Below, in pieces: positions 17,646-27,238 of a DNA stretch of 59,049 nucleotides. Positions within the stretch are counted from its first letter, which is position 1, and each line of letters starts with the position of its first letter. The DNA is from JBLHHI01 sp047614125 (GTDB lineage Bacteria; Bacteroidota; Bacteroidia; NS11-12g; UBA9320): contig JBLHHI010000002.1 in assembly GCA_047614125.1 (NCBI GenBank), forward strand, positions 1 to 59,049, in the 5' to 3' direction. Both the position numbers and the translations under genes were made by a program. The notes beneath the pieces were generated by a model. It searched no databases. It was not told the DNA's origin and saw only the letters and a list, made by a program, of their open reading frames with translations.

Positions 17646-20059
17646 TAGAGGATCGAAAATCGTATATAGAAGAGGAAAATGAGGGATTTAACATTCATTC
17701 CATTCTTCTCATTGCTCGCGTTTATTGGCATTTATTTTTCATATCCATCCTGGTTGCCCTGTGCGCGGCTTATCTGATTAACCGCTACACCACACCCAAA
17801 TATTTGATTAAAGCTCAAGTATTGCTCAGCAACGAAAAAAAAGGTGCGGATGGTATGGAACTATTAGGCGGACCCGCCTCTGCTGGCTTTAACCCGTGGG
17901 ATCCAACCTTTGTTAATGACAAAATTCAAATTATTAAGTCGTTCAATTTCCTAGAACCGGTAGTTGATTCATTAAATTTTATGGACATCTACTTTCAACA
18001 AGGTGATGTTCAAGCTACTGAGCTCTACAAGGAAATTCCATACGATATCCATTTCACAAAACTGAGCAAACATATTGAAGGTGCTGAGTTTAAGCTGGAT
18101 TTCTTAAAAGATGGTGTTAACTTAAAAGTGGAATCGGGTAAAAAAGTTTACTTCGATCAAAACATTAAACAGAACGAACAAGTTAATCACGCCTATTTTA
18201 ACTTTTCCATTGGCCTAAGCCCCAACTTTGTTGAGAAGAAAGGTGAATGGAAAGATTTGGCAGGACAGAATCACGTCTTCATTAATCAATCAAAGGATGC
18301 GATTATATCCCAATACGCCAATCGAATATCCATCCAACAGGTTAAAAACACAAAGTCGCTCGAAATGGCGATTATTGAGGAAAATGTTGATAAAGGCATT
18401 GATTTTATTAACACCGTTTCGCAAGCTTTTGTTCAAAAGGGACTGGATGACAAAAACGGATTTTACTCAAATTCGCTCACTTTTATTAACCAAAAATTGT
18501 TGGAGGTTGTTGGCTCACTAGACAGCTTGGAGTTGGACATGCAATTGTTCAAAAAGGTTAAAGGTGTAATTGCTTTGGATGAGCAAGTTAGTGCAAAAAT
18601 TGAAGAGGTTTCGGATTTAGAAAGCCAGAAATACGCACTTCAGTTGTCACTTCAGAGTATTAATTCGATGGAGAACTATATGCAAATGCATACAGATCTT
18701 TCCAACTTGGCACCAGCTACTTCAGGAATTACGGAGCCCTTACTTTTGCCTTTGATAAATGACGTGATCACCGCATACCGTCAATTTGAACTTGTGTCGA
18801 AAGCGTTCACACCAAATCATCCCACCTACGTAAAATTTGAACAATTACTTAAAAATGCCCGAAGGGCCTTGCTGGAAAATACCAGAAATATTAAAACAGA
18901 AATTCAAGCTAGAATTACTGAGTTTAGTCAGAAAATTAGCAGCTTCGACGAAGAGCTAAAATCCGTACCAGAAATCAAGCGGGTTTACATTGGCCTGGAG
19001 CGAAAGGCCAATGTTCAGGAAAAGATCTACCTCCTCATGCTGGAGAAGAAGTTTGAATATGAAATTGGAAAATCAGGAAACACCAGCGATTACTCAATCT
19101 TAAATGAAGCTTATGTTGTTCAACGCACCTCTCCTAAATCGAATCGAAACTATTCCGTAGCCATTATTTGTGCTTTGCTATTTCCCTCCTTGTTTTTATT
19201 TCTAAAGATCTTTTTTGACAATAAAATACGAAGCCGAGAGCAAATAGAACAAAAATCTAAAGTTCCATTTTTGGCAGCCATCCCTCATTACACCGGAGAT
19301 AATCAACTGGTTTTTAAGAAAAATTCAAAATCCATCATTGCAGAATCGTACCGCAATCTTCGTACCTCCATAAGTTATCTCTTACCCAATGACGATGAAC
19401 CGAAAATAATTTTGGTTACAAGTACGATCAGTGGAGAAGGAAAGACCTTTTGCACATTAAACCTAGCACATGTTTTAAGCCTAAGTGATAAAAAAGTAAT
19501 CCTTCTGGGTCTGGATCTGCGCAAGCCTAAACTTCATCTTGAGTTCGACATATCTAATTCAACAGGGTTGAGCAATTGTTTGGTTGGCAAAGCTGCATTA
19601 AAAGATGTAATACTTCCTAGCGGCATTAATAACATCGACATTATTCCATCTGGTCCCATTCCTCCAAACCCCTCAGAGCTCATTTTGAGTGATAAAATGT
19701 TGGAAGTTCTTAATACGTTAAAAAAAGATTACGATTACATCATCTTAGACTCTGCACCTTTGGGTCTTGTTACGGATGCGGTTGATTTAATGCGCCATTG
19801 CGATCTTTGCGTATACATCATGCGTGAAGCGTATACACATGTTAATGCCGTCACCTTCCTGAATGAATTCTACAATAAAAAAGAATTTAACAAACTGGGT
19901 GTTGTTCTAAACGACAGCTCGTATTCCGGAATTAAATACGGTTATGGAGGCCGGGGTAGTTATGGATATGGATATGGATATGGCTATGGCTATGGCTATT
20001 ATTCTGAAGATGCCGAAACCAAAAAGCCATGGTATAAGAAAATGTTGAAAAGAAAATAA
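17642..20059 (+). CDS. Wzc-like chain-length regulator and tyrosine autokinase
   Basis: This 805-residue inner-membrane protein controls polymer length and export with the Wza-like partner. An N-terminal Wzz domain has TM1 at about 20-45 and TM2 at about 500-525, with coiled coil between them. The cytoplasmic BY-kinase domain has Walker A (SGEGKT, Lys601), Walker A' (VILLGLDLRKP) and Walker B (YIILDSAPLGL). The tail holds GRGSYGYGYGYGYG and further tyrosines, the autophosphorylation cluster, encoded by a TATGGA/TATGGC hexamer tract. The N-terminal part has the length typical of fused Bacteroidota Wzc proteins. The gene overlaps the upstream one by 4 nt. Confidence 0.94.
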   Translation: MIEDRKSYIEEENEGFNIHSILLIARVYWHLFFISILVALCAAYLINRYTTPKYLIKAQVLLSNEKKGADGMELLGGPASAGFNPWDPTFVNDKIQIIKSFNFLEPVVDSLNFMDIYFQQGDVQATELYKEIPYDIHFTKLSKHIEGAEFKLDFLKDGVNLKVESGKKVYFDQNIKQNEQVNHAYFNFSIGLSPNFVEKKGEWKDLAGQNHVFINQSKDAIISQYANRISIQQVKNTKSLEMAIIEENVDKGIDFINTVSQAFVQKGLDDKNGFYSNSLTFINQKLLEVVGSLDSLELDMQLFKKVKGVIALDEQVSAKIEEVSDLESQKYALQLSLQSINSMENYMQMHTDLSNLAPATSGITEPLLLPLINDVITAYRQFELVSKAFTPNHPTYVKFEQLLKNARRALLENTRNIKTEIQARITEFSQKISSFDEELKSVPEIKRVYIGLERKANVQEKIYLLMLEKKFEYEIGKSGNTSDYSILNEAYVVQRTSPKSNRNYSVAIICALLFPSLFLFLKIFFDNKIRSREQIEQKSKVPFLAAIPHYTGDNQLVFKKNSKSIIAESYRNLRTSISYLLPNDDEPKIILVTSTISGEGKTFCTLNLAHVLSLSDKKVILLGLDLRKPKLHLEFDISNSTGLSNCLVGKAALKDVILPSGINNIDIIPSGPIPPNPSELILSDKMLEVLNTLKKDYDYIILDSAPLGLVTDAVDLMRHCDLCVYIMREAYTHVNAVTFLNEFYNKKEFNKLGVVLNDSSYSGIKYGYGGRGSYGYGYGYGYGYGYYSEDAETKKPWYKKMLKRK
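19961..20002 (+). repeat. Hexanucleotide tract coding for a Tyr-Gly repeat
   Basis: Tandem TATGGA then TATGGC units encode alternating Tyr-Gly in the kinase tail. Slippage by one unit would add or remove one Tyr-Gly without a frameshift. Confidence 0.85.
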
Positions 20060-20091
20060 TCACCTCCTCTCCCACTTCTGTCATTTAACAG

Positions 20092-20099
20092 TATCTTTG
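20092..20099 (+). promoter_or_regulatory. Putative -7 promoter element
   Basis: TATCTTTG matches TAnnTTTG exactly and lies 28 bp before the GTG at 20128. No good -33 TTG is present at the expected spacing, so a promoter is only suggested. Confidence 0.35.
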
Positions 20100-20112
20100 A
20101 GTAATAATTGTA

Positions 20113-20136
20113 CTCAGTCTGTGATATGTGACTGAG
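20113..20136 (+). promoter_or_regulatory. Hairpin over the possible start codon of the regulator gene
   Basis: CTCAGTC at 20113-20119 pairs with GACTGAG at 20130-20136 across a 10-nt loop. The stem includes the last base of the GTG at 20128 and the next two codons, so it could hide the start in the mRNA. If translation starts downstream, the hairpin lies in the leader. Confidence 0.3.
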
Positions 20137-20721
20137 GTGGCGAAGCTCCGTAACGCGGGCACATTCCTTTCAAATCTACGCTTCTTGTTAGAATCTCTCA
20201 TTACCTCCAAAACCCGCATAAAGCTGCTCGTTCGACTTTTCCTTAACCCAAACACCAAGGGCTATTTGCGAGGTTTAGCTGAAGAATTCTCGGAAAGCAC
20301 AAATTCAGTTCGCATAGAATTGAACAGGTTGGAGGCTGCCGGAATGTTGAGCAGCGAATTGAGTGGAAATCGAAAGCTCTTCCGTGCAAATACCAAACAT
20401 CCCCTATTTCCAGAAATTCACAACATTTTGAAAAAAATGATTGGCATTGATGAGATTATTTCCAGAGTGTTAAGCCGTCTGGGTGGGCTTGATTCTGCCT
20501 ATTTAACCGGTCAGTTGGCCGAAGGAAGGGATCAAGATCTTATTGACCTTGTTTTAGTAGGCACTGAGATTAATACGGATTACTTACACGACTTGGTGAG
20601 AAAAGGAGAAGGCATTATTAAGCGCCGAATACGAACCATTTGCATGAGTTTAGAAGAATTTGAGGTTTGGAAACTCACGTGGTCGGAAAATTTATTGTTG
20701 CTTTGGCAATCGAGTACATAA
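20128..20721 (+). CDS. Winged-helix regulator with nucleotidyltransferase-like C-terminal part
   Basis: The 197-residue product has an N-terminal winged helix (about 28-90: TSKTRIKLLVRLFLNPNT, YLRGLAEEFSESTNSVRIEL, NRLEAAGMLS) typical of ArsR/MarR-like DNA-binding proteins. The C-terminal part (about 110-190) has alpha/beta character (LDSAYLTGQLAEGRDQDLID, LVLVG). This type often sits near Bacteroidota polysaccharide operons. The start is uncertain: GTG 20128 is used here, but TTG 20188 lies closer to the helix-turn-helix. It probably adjusts expression of this locus. No DNA target was identified. Confidence 0.7.
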   Translation: MTEVAKLRNAGTFLSNLRFLLESLITSKTRIKLLVRLFLNPNTKGYLRGLAEEFSESTNSVRIELNRLEAAGMLSSELSGNRKLFRANTKHPLFPEIHNILKKMIGIDEIISRVLSRLGGLDSAYLTGQLAEGRDQDLIDLVLVGTEINTDYLHDLVRKGEGIIKRRIRTICMSLEEFEVWKLTWSENLLLLWQSST

Positions 20722-20750
20722 AATCACAAAGCTGATAAGAAAAATGTAAT

Positions 20751-22034
20751 ATGATACAGGCTCCTAAAATTACTTTAATCGGGTTGGGATATGTTGGCCT
20801 TCCTTTGGCAGTTGAATTTTCGAAGAAATTTCCGGTAGTCGGCTTCGACATTAACCCAGACCGAATTGCACAATTAAATCAGGGTGAGGACAAGACACTT
20901 GAAGTAGATTCGGAACACTTAAAAAGTGTTTTGGTTAAATCACATTCGGGTGGATTGGGACTCATCTGTTCCAACGAGTTGGACGCTATTCAAGATTCGA
21001 ATGTCTACATTATTACCGTTCCAACGCCGGTTGATCAATTTCATAAACCGGATTTAACGCCGCTCATTAAGGCCAGCGAAACCGTAGGCAAAGTTTTAAC
21101 CAAGGGAGACGTTGTGATTTATGAATCAACGGTTTATCCGGGTGCTACGGAAGAAGACTGCATTCCAATTTTAGAAAAAGTAAGTGGATTTACGTACAAC
21201 GTCGATTTTTTTGCTGGATATTCGCCGGAGCGAATCAATCCGGGCGACAAAGAGCATACGGTTACTAAAATCAAGAAGGTTACGAGTGGTTCAACACCCG
21301 AAGCCGGACAATTTGTTAACAATTTATATGCTTCCATCATCGTTGCCGGTACGCACCTTGCTCCTACCATTCGAGTTGCAGAAGCCGCCAAAGTAATTGA
21401 AAATAGTCAGCGCGATATAAACATTGCCTTTGTAAACGAACTGGCAAAGATTTTTAATCGCATGGACATCGATACGCATGCCGTACTGGAAGCTGCCGGA
21501 ACCAAATGGAACTTTTTAGCATTTAAACCCGGATTAGTGGGCGGGCATTGCATTGGCGTTGACCCATACTACTTGGCTCAAAAAGCCGAGCAAGTGGGGT
21601 ATCACCCCGAAATCATTTTGGCTGGTAGGCGATTAAACGACAGCATGGGTGGATATGTGGCATCTGAAACGGTTAAACTCATGATCAAAAAGGGTATTAC
21701 CATCAAAGACTCAAAAGTTTTGATGTTGGGAATAACATTCAAAGAGAATTGTCCGGATATACGCAATACGCGTGCCATCGACATCTATGAGGAACTTACC
21801 GACTATGGACTAATTGTGGATGTTTATGACCCATGGGCATCGGCAACGGAAGTAAAACACGAATACAATTTAGACATGTTGCCGAACAAACCAAATGCCC
21901 TTGATTATCAATGTATTATACTTGCAGTAGCCCACAAAGAATTTGCTGAATTTCCACTTGTGAAATCTGAAACTCGCGTGATATACGATGTTAAAGCAAT
22001 ACTGGATCGCTCGCAAGTGGATGGGCGGTTGTAA
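20751..22034 (+). CDS. tviB: UDP-N-acetyl-hexosamine 6-dehydrogenase, TviB/VipA family
   Basis: This enzyme oxidises C6 of a UDP-HexNAc, usually UDP-GlcNAc, to the uronic acid with two NAD+. The N-terminal Rossmann motif is GLGYVGLPLA (11-20). The central helix contains EAAKVIENSQRDINIAFVNE. The catalytic cysteine is Cys267 in GGHCIGVDPYY, and the C-terminal UDP-binding domain follows (MLGITFKENCPDIRNTR). The 427-residue length is usual for the family. The TviB/WbpO type is favoured over UDP-glucose dehydrogenase by the VPTPVDQFHKPDLTPL segment. The next gene is an epimerase of the type that converts the 4-position of UDP-uronic acids, so the pair probably supplies UDP-GalNAcA or a related sugar. 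Confidence 0.9.
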   Translation: MIQAPKITLIGLGYVGLPLAVEFSKKFPVVGFDINPDRIAQLNQGEDKTLEVDSEHLKSVLVKSHSGGLGLICSNELDAIQDSNVYIITVPTPVDQFHKPDLTPLIKASETVGKVLTKGDVVIYESTVYPGATEEDCIPILEKVSGFTYNVDFFAGYSPERINPGDKEHTVTKIKKVTSGSTPEAGQFVNNLYASIIVAGTHLAPTIRVAEAAKVIENSQRDINIAFVNELAKIFNRMDIDTHAVLEAAGTKWNFLAFKPGLVGGHCIGVDPYYLAQKAEQVGYHPEIILAGRRLNDSMGGYVASETVKLMIKKGITIKDSKVLMLGITFKENCPDIRNTRAIDIYEELTDYGLIVDVYDPWASATEVKHEYNLDMLPNKPNALDYQCIILAVAHKEFAEFPLVKSETRVIYDVKAILDRSQVDGRL

Positions 22035-22076
22035 CCCCATTTTTCACTTTTAGCCTATTTAAAAAAGAAAAAAGTA

Positions 22077-23126
22077 ATGAAGGTATTAGTTACTGGTACA
22101 GCAGGATTCATAGGGTTTCATGTGGCAAACCGTTTGATTAAAGAAGGGTATGATGTGGTTGGTCTTGATTCCATAAATGACTACTATGATGTAGACTTAA
22201 AGCTGAATCGACTAAAAAACGCTGGTATTGACGTTCTTCCGGTGGTTTGGAATGAAATATTAGAAAGTTCATTGCATCCCAATTATCGCTTCATCCGAAT
22301 GAAGATGGAAGACAAAACGGCGATGAATGAGCTGTTTGAGCGAGAAAAATTTGATGTAGTGATCAACTTGGCAGCACAAGCTGGGGTTCGTTTTTCACTC
22401 ACAAATCCACATGCGTATTTAGAAAGCAATATGTTGGGATTCTTAAACATCTTAGAAGCCAGCCGCTATTCAGAAGTAAAACATTTAATTTATGCATCCA
22501 GTTCTTCGGTCTACGGATTAAACACGAATGTTCCTTTTTCTGTGCAAGAATCTGTTGATCATCCAATTAGCTTATACGCCGCAAGCAAAAAGAGCAACGA
22601 ATTAATGGCACATACCTACAGTCATTTGTTTGGCCTACCAACAACAGGACTTCGGTTCTTTACAGTTTATGGTCCGTGGGGAAGACCCGATATGGCCTTG
22701 TTCATTTTTGCCAAAGCCATGTTGGCCGACGAAGAATTTGAAGTATACAACTACGGCGATATGAGTCGAGATTTTACGTACATCGACGACATCGTGGAAA
22801 GCATAAAACGCTTAATACCCAAGGCACCTAAACCCAATCCAAACTACGATCATTCCAAGCCAAACCCCGCTGAAAGTTCAGCGCCTTATCAGTTATTTAA
22901 CATTGGCAACAACAGTCCCGTCTCCTTAATGGAGTTTATTGAGGCCATCGAAAAAAGCTTGGGAAAGAAAGGACGCCGAAAAATGATGCCCTTGCAAGCG
23001 GGAGATGTAACCAAAACCTATGCTCAAGTGCAAAGCTTGTTCGATTACGTCGATTTCAAACCAAATACGAAAATTGAAGACGGCATTGAACAATTTATGA
23101 AATGGTATAAAAATTATTATAAATAA
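22077..23126 (+). CDS. NAD-dependent 4-epimerase of UDP-uronic acids (SDR)
   Basis: The Rossmann motif is TGTAGFIGFHVA (7-18). The active site has SSSSVYG and Y-x3-K (YAASKKSNE). The DSINDYYDVDLKLNRL segment near residue 40 is characteristic of the UDP-glucuronate 4-epimerase group. The protein has 349 residues, a normal length. It follows the TviB-type dehydrogenase by 42 bp, so inversion of C4 of UDP-GlcNAcA to UDP-GalNAcA is the simplest reading. Action on UDP-GlcA is possible too. Confidence 0.88.
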   Translation: MKVLVTGTAGFIGFHVANRLIKEGYDVVGLDSINDYYDVDLKLNRLKNAGIDVLPVVWNEILESSLHPNYRFIRMKMEDKTAMNELFEREKFDVVINLAAQAGVRFSLTNPHAYLESNMLGFLNILEASRYSEVKHLIYASSSSVYGLNTNVPFSVQESVDHPISLYAASKKSNELMAHTYSHLFGLPTTGLRFFTVYGPWGRPDMALFIFAKAMLADEEFEVYNYGDMSRDFTYIDDIVESIKRLIPKAPKPNPNYDHSKPNPAESSAPYQLFNIGNNSPVSLMEFIEAIEKSLGKKGRRKMMPLQAGDVTKTYAQVQSLFDYVDFKPNTKIEDGIEQFMKWYKNYYK

Positions 23127-23129
23127 AAC

Positions 23130-24128
23130 ATGAATTCACTCAAAAATTCAAAAATATTAGTCATCGGTGGAGCCGGTTTTATTGGCGGCTTTGTAGTATC
23201 TGAACTTCTTAAGTACCCCGTTAAAGAAGTTATTATATACGACAACTTCGCAAGAGGCAAGATGGAAAACATAGAAGCCTCGCTTCAAGATGAACGGTGC
23301 AGCATTTATCCTTTTGGTGGTGATGTGCGCGAAATTGACATCTTAAATTCCGCGATGGAAGGTGTTGACTACGTCTTTCATTTAGCAGCCATGTGGTTGC
23401 TCCATTGTAAAGATTTTCCAAGAACCGCCTTTGATGTTAATATCAACGGCACCTTTAACGTTTTGGAAGCGTGCGTTAAAAACAAGGTTAAAAAACTCAT
23501 TTACTCTTCATCAGCGTCTGTTTATGGTGATGCGATTGAAGTACCAATGACCGAAGACCACCCATTCAATAATCGGAATTTTTACGGATCTACAAAAATC
23601 GCTGGCGAAACCATGTGCACAGCCTTTAATGACCGCTATGGTTTGGAGGTAATAGGTTTAAGATACATGAATGTGTATGGACCAGGCCAAGATCAACATG
23701 CTGTTTACAGTGGTGTTGTACCCATAATGCTCAACAAAATTGAAGCAAACGAACAGCCCGTAATTAACGGAGATGGCAGCCAAGCGTACGACTTTATTTA
23801 TGTTGAAGACGTTGCCCGCTGCAACATTGCTGCCTTAGAAAGCAGCACGAAGTTTGGGTATTACAATGTAGGAACAGAGGTGCAAACTACCATCAAACAA
23901 CTTTGCGACACCATTCTTTTGCTTAAGTCGTCGGAATTGGAAGTAAAATATGTTCCATATAGTGAAGATGACGCGCGACAGTTGGTGCAAAACCGAATTG
24001 GTTCTCGTAAAAAAGCAGAAGAGGAAATTGACTTTTTATACAAGTATTCGCTCGAACAAGGTCTTCAGAAACTAATTGATTGGCGCATTTCGATGGGTAT
24101 AGATCAAGCTGTTGAACAAGCCATTTAA
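23130..24128 (+). CDS. NAD-dependent epimerase/dehydratase (SDR)
   Basis: This extended SDR of 332 residues has GGAGFIGGFV near the N-terminus, SSSASVYGD and Y-x3-K (FYGSTKIAGE), and YDFIYVEDVARC. It resembles GalE-like 4-epimerases. It begins 3 bp after the preceding epimerase. The DegT aminotransferase downstream needs a keto sugar, and this protein could be the oxidase or dehydratase that makes it. A HLAAMWLLHCKD segment stands where GalE enzymes have HLAA followed by other residues, so the substrate is probably different from UDP-Glc. The reaction cannot be fixed from the sequence. Confidence 0.82.
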   Translation: MNSLKNSKILVIGGAGFIGGFVVSELLKYPVKEVIIYDNFARGKMENIEASLQDERCSIYPFGGDVREIDILNSAMEGVDYVFHLAAMWLLHCKDFPRTAFDVNINGTFNVLEACVKNKVKKLIYSSSASVYGDAIEVPMTEDHPFNNRNFYGSTKIAGETMCTAFNDRYGLEVIGLRYMNVYGPGQDQHAVYSGVVPIMLNKIEANEQPVINGDGSQAYDFIYVEDVARCNIAALESSTKFGYYNVGTEVQTTIKQLCDTILLLKSSELEVKYVPYSEDDARQLVQNRIGSRKKAEEEIDFLYKYSLEQGLQKLIDWRISMGIDQAVEQAI

Positions 24129-24169
24129 TTCGTAACCATCTCAGAAACTACCTAAGAGCTTTTAGTAAT

Positions 24170-25309
24170 ATGGAAAAAAGAAACATACCCATTTCTTTAC
24201 CAGTAACTGGTGAAGAAGAATGGCATGCGGCCAAAGAACCATTAATGACCGGTTGGTTGACCAGCGGACCGAAGGTTCGAGAATTTGAAGAAAACTTTGC
24301 AAAACGACATGGTGTTAAACACGCACTTGCCGTAACCAGTGCCACCACTGCGCTACACTTAGCATGTGTTGCACTAAACGTTGGTCCTGGTGATGAGGTA
24401 ATTGTACCGGCGTTTACGTGGGTTTCTACCGCAAATGTAGTATTGTACTGTGGTGCCACTGTTGTGTTTGCGGATGTAGATCCAAAAACATTTAACATAG
24501 ATCCACAAGATCTTGCAAAACGCATTACGCCTAAAACCAAGGCCATTATTCCGGTACATCTATTTGGATTATGTGCCAACATGGATGACATTAAAAAAGT
24601 AGCTGGAAACATTCCACTTATTGAAGATGGAGCCTGTGCAGCAGGTGCGTCTTACAAGGGGGTTTCTGCCGGCGCTTTGGGCGATATTGGTTGCTTTTCC
24701 TTCCATCCAAGAAAATCTATAACCACCGGAGAAGGTGGAATGATTACCACCAACAACGACGCATTGGCAGAACACATGGGTATGCTTCGAAATCACGGAG
24801 CCTCCATATCTGAAGAGCAAAGACATCATGGCCCTCGGCCGTACATCTTGGCAGATTTCAATATGATGGGCTTCAACTACCGAATGACGGATATGCAAGG
24901 AGCCATCGGCGTGGTTCAATTGTCGAAATTGGATACCTTCATTAATGAGCGCGATAAGTGGGCCAATTTTTACAAGAAAGAATTGGCAGATTTGGATTGG
25001 CTTCAATTGCCAACTTTTGGTTCTGATTATAAACACGGATGGCAATCGTTTGTATGTTTAGTGGATGAAGAAAAGGCGCCAATGAGCCGAAACGACTTGA
25101 TGGAATACTTACAAGAGTGTGGTATTTCCACACGCCCTGGAACGCATGCCGTTCACATGCTTAACTTTTATAAGGATTTATACAACATCCAACCATCCGA
25201 CTATCCTGGGGCGCAAATTGCCAATGATCGATCGATGGCCATTCCATTACACAATCGAATGGTAGAGGAAGATTATCTATATGTAGTTGCTAAATTAAAG
25301 ATGATTTAG
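24170..25309 (+). CDS. DegT/DnrJ/EryC1 PLP-dependent sugar aminotransferase
   Basis: This enzyme transfers an amino group from glutamate to a keto group of a nucleotide sugar. Its motifs are GWLTSGPKVREFEENFA (28-44), PAFTWVSTANV, IEDGACAAGA with the PLP-binding Asp, and the Schiff-base Lys182 in SFHPRKSITTGEGG. Its 379 residues match the family. The neighbouring SDR genes could supply the keto sugar, and the downstream formyltransferase and WbpG/HisH/HisF set would use amino or acetamido groups. The position of amination (C3 or C4) is unknown. Confidence 0.92.
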   Translation: MEKRNIPISLPVTGEEEWHAAKEPLMTGWLTSGPKVREFEENFAKRHGVKHALAVTSATTALHLACVALNVGPGDEVIVPAFTWVSTANVVLYCGATVVFADVDPKTFNIDPQDLAKRITPKTKAIIPVHLFGLCANMDDIKKVAGNIPLIEDGACAAGASYKGVSAGALGDIGCFSFHPRKSITTGEGGMITTNNDALAEHMGMLRNHGASISEEQRHHGPRPYILADFNMMGFNYRMTDMQGAIGVVQLSKLDTFINERDKWANFYKKELADLDWLQLPTFGSDYKHGWQSFVCLVDEEKAPMSRNDLMEYLQECGISTRPGTHAVHMLNFYKDLYNIQPSDYPGAQIANDRSMAIPLHNRMVEEDYLYVVAKLKMI

Positions 25310-25345
25310 TAATGTTTGAAACCAAAATTTTAGCTTTAGCAAAAA

Positions 25346-27238
25346 ATGTGTGGTTTAGCCGGTATATATAATTTAGATGGGCAATCGGTTAATTCCGATG
25401 TGCTCGAAAAAATGAGCCTAAAGTTGGCGCATCGAGGACCGGACGATCACGATCTCTATGCTTCGGATGAAGTTGGGCTGGCGCATCGCAGACTTTCAAT
25501 CTTAGATTTAAGTGAAAAAGGGAAGCAACCTATGACATCTTCCAATGGGAAATGGATCGTTGTTTTTAATGGTTGCATTTACAATTACAAGGAGCTAAAG
25601 AAAGAACTTGAAAAAACAGGTATTCAATTCAAATCAACCACTGATACCGAAGTTATTTGCGAGGGTTTAAACGCATATGGACCGGATATTATAAAGCGAT
25701 TTAACGGAATGTTTGCTATTGCTGCATGGAATACGGAAGAAAAAACGTTGCTTTTGGCGCGTGATCGGTTTGGAGTAAAACCGCTTTACTACTTCTTTAA
25801 TGGTAAATCATTGCTGTTTGCATCCGAGATAAAAGCAATTATGGAACATCCCAGCTATAAAATTGGGGTGGATACAAATGCGCTAAACGAATATTTTTCG
25901 TTTCAAAACATGTTCACGTACCGTACGCTTTTTAAAGGAATTACGATGCTCCCTCCCGCAAATACGATAACCATGAATCGGGAAAGTGCTTTTGTAAAAC
26001 ATCAAAGTTGGTGGGATTACAATTACACGCAAACCGATGAAAACATGTCGTTTAAAGACGCGGTGAGTGAAACAAAGCGGCTTTTCGAACAAGCGGTTGA
26101 ACGTCAAATGGTGGCTGATGTTCCGGTGGGTTCATACTTATCTGGCGGAATGGACTCCGGTTCAATAACGGCTGTAGCTTCAAAGCACATACCTCGAATG
26201 ACCACTTTTACGTGTGGTTTCGATATGAGTGAGGTAACGGGAGTTGAAGCAAACTACGATGAGCGAAGAGATGCAGAACTCATGGCCAATCACTTTAAAA
26301 CCGAGCATTATGAGCAAATAATTAATGCAGGAGATTTGGGATGGTCGCTTCCTCGAGTGGTATACCATTTGGAAGACTTGCGCGTAGGCATGTCTTACCC
26401 CAACTATTACATCTCTCGACTTGCTAGCAAATTTGTAAAAGTTTGTTTGCAAGGCACAGGTGGCGATGAGCTCTTTGGTGGATATCCATGGCGCTACTAC
26501 CGCGTTTTCAAGTCGTTGAATCAAAAAGAATTTTTCGACAGCTATTATGGCTTTTGGCAACGATTGGTTCAAGACGAGGATAAGTCTTCTCTATTCCAAT
26601 CATCTGTACTAAATAAAGTGGATCTTCAAGAACCCAGAAAGGTTTTTGAGCGTGTTTTTACCTTTAACGAAACGTTAAACTACGCAAGTCCAGAAGACCA
26701 CATAAACAATTCATTGTACTTCGAAAGTAAGACCTTCCTTCCTGGACTCCTTCTAGTTGGAGACAAGCTTTCTATGGCCAATGGGTTGGAGGAGCGTTTC
26801 CCCTTCCTTGACAATGACCTAGTTGATTTTGCACAAACCATTCCGGTGAGGCACAAACTTGGTAATTTGGAGCAGCAGTTGCGTGTAGACGAGAATGAAT
26901 TTCGCAATAAACAGCGTGTTTATCAAGAATTTAACGACGGGAAAAATGTGCTTAGAAAGGCCATGAAGTCGTTCATACCTGAACGCATCATCAATCGAAA
27001 AAAACAAGGGTTTTCGGCTCCTGACGCAAGCTGGTACCGAGGTGAAAACTCGAACTATATAAAAGATCTTTTGTTGCAGAAGAACACAGTGAGTTCCGAG
27101 TTTATTTCACCCAAGTTTGTTGAAAAAATTGTAGATGAACACATCAATCAAAAGATTAACCATCGCCTTCTCATTTGGAGCTTAATGAACTTTGAATGGT
27201 GGTGTAGAATTTTCTTAAATGGCGAATCAGTTGAATAA
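25346..27238 (+). CDS. asnB: Glutamine-dependent AsnB-like amidotransferase
   Basis: This is a two-domain class II amidotransferase of 630 residues. Cys2 of MCGLAGIYN is the glutaminase nucleophile, supported by LAHRGPDD and VFNGCIYN. The ATP-binding domain has SGGMDSGS (266-273) and CLQGTGGDELFGGYPWRYY. Free asparagine synthesis is possible, but the context points to sugar amidation. It lies between an aminotransferase and sugar-derivatising genes, after a uronic-acid dehydrogenase, as for the WbpS-type proteins thought to turn C6 carboxylates of uronic acids into amides. The gene overlaps the next by 20 nt. Confidence 0.88.
   Translation: MCGLAGIYNLDGQSVNSDVLEKMSLKLAHRGPDDHDLYASDEVGLAHRRLSILDLSEKGKQPMTSSNGKWIVVFNGCIYNYKELKKELEKTGIQFKSTTDTEVICEGLNAYGPDIIKRFNGMFAIAAWNTEEKTLLLARDRFGVKPLYYFFNGKSLLFASEIKAIMEHPSYKIGVDTNALNEYFSFQNMFTYRTLFKGITMLPPANTITMNRESAFVKHQSWWDYNYTQTDENMSFKDAVSETKRLFEQAVERQMVADVPVGSYLSGGMDSGSITAVASKHIPRMTTFTCGFDMSEVTGVEANYDERRDAELMANHFKTEHYEQIINAGDLGWSLPRVVYHLEDLRVGMSYPNYYISRLASKFVKVCLQGTGGDELFGGYPWRYYRVFKSLNQKEFFDSYYGFWQRLVQDEDKSSLFQSSVLNKVDLQEPRKVFERVFTFNETLNYASPEDHINNSLYFESKTFLPGLLLVGDKLSMANGLEERFPFLDNDLVDFAQTIPVRHKLGNLEQQLRVDENEFRNKQRVYQEFNDGKNVLRKAMKSFIPERIINRKKQGFSAPDASWYRGENSNYIKDLLLQKNTVSSEFISPKFVEKIVDEHINQKINHRLLIWSLMNFEWWCRIFLNGESVE

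Noticed and set aside
19961..20002. CRISPR or regulatory repeat array
   Set aside because: The repeats are in frame and code for the Tyr-Gly tail of the kinase, with no spacers.
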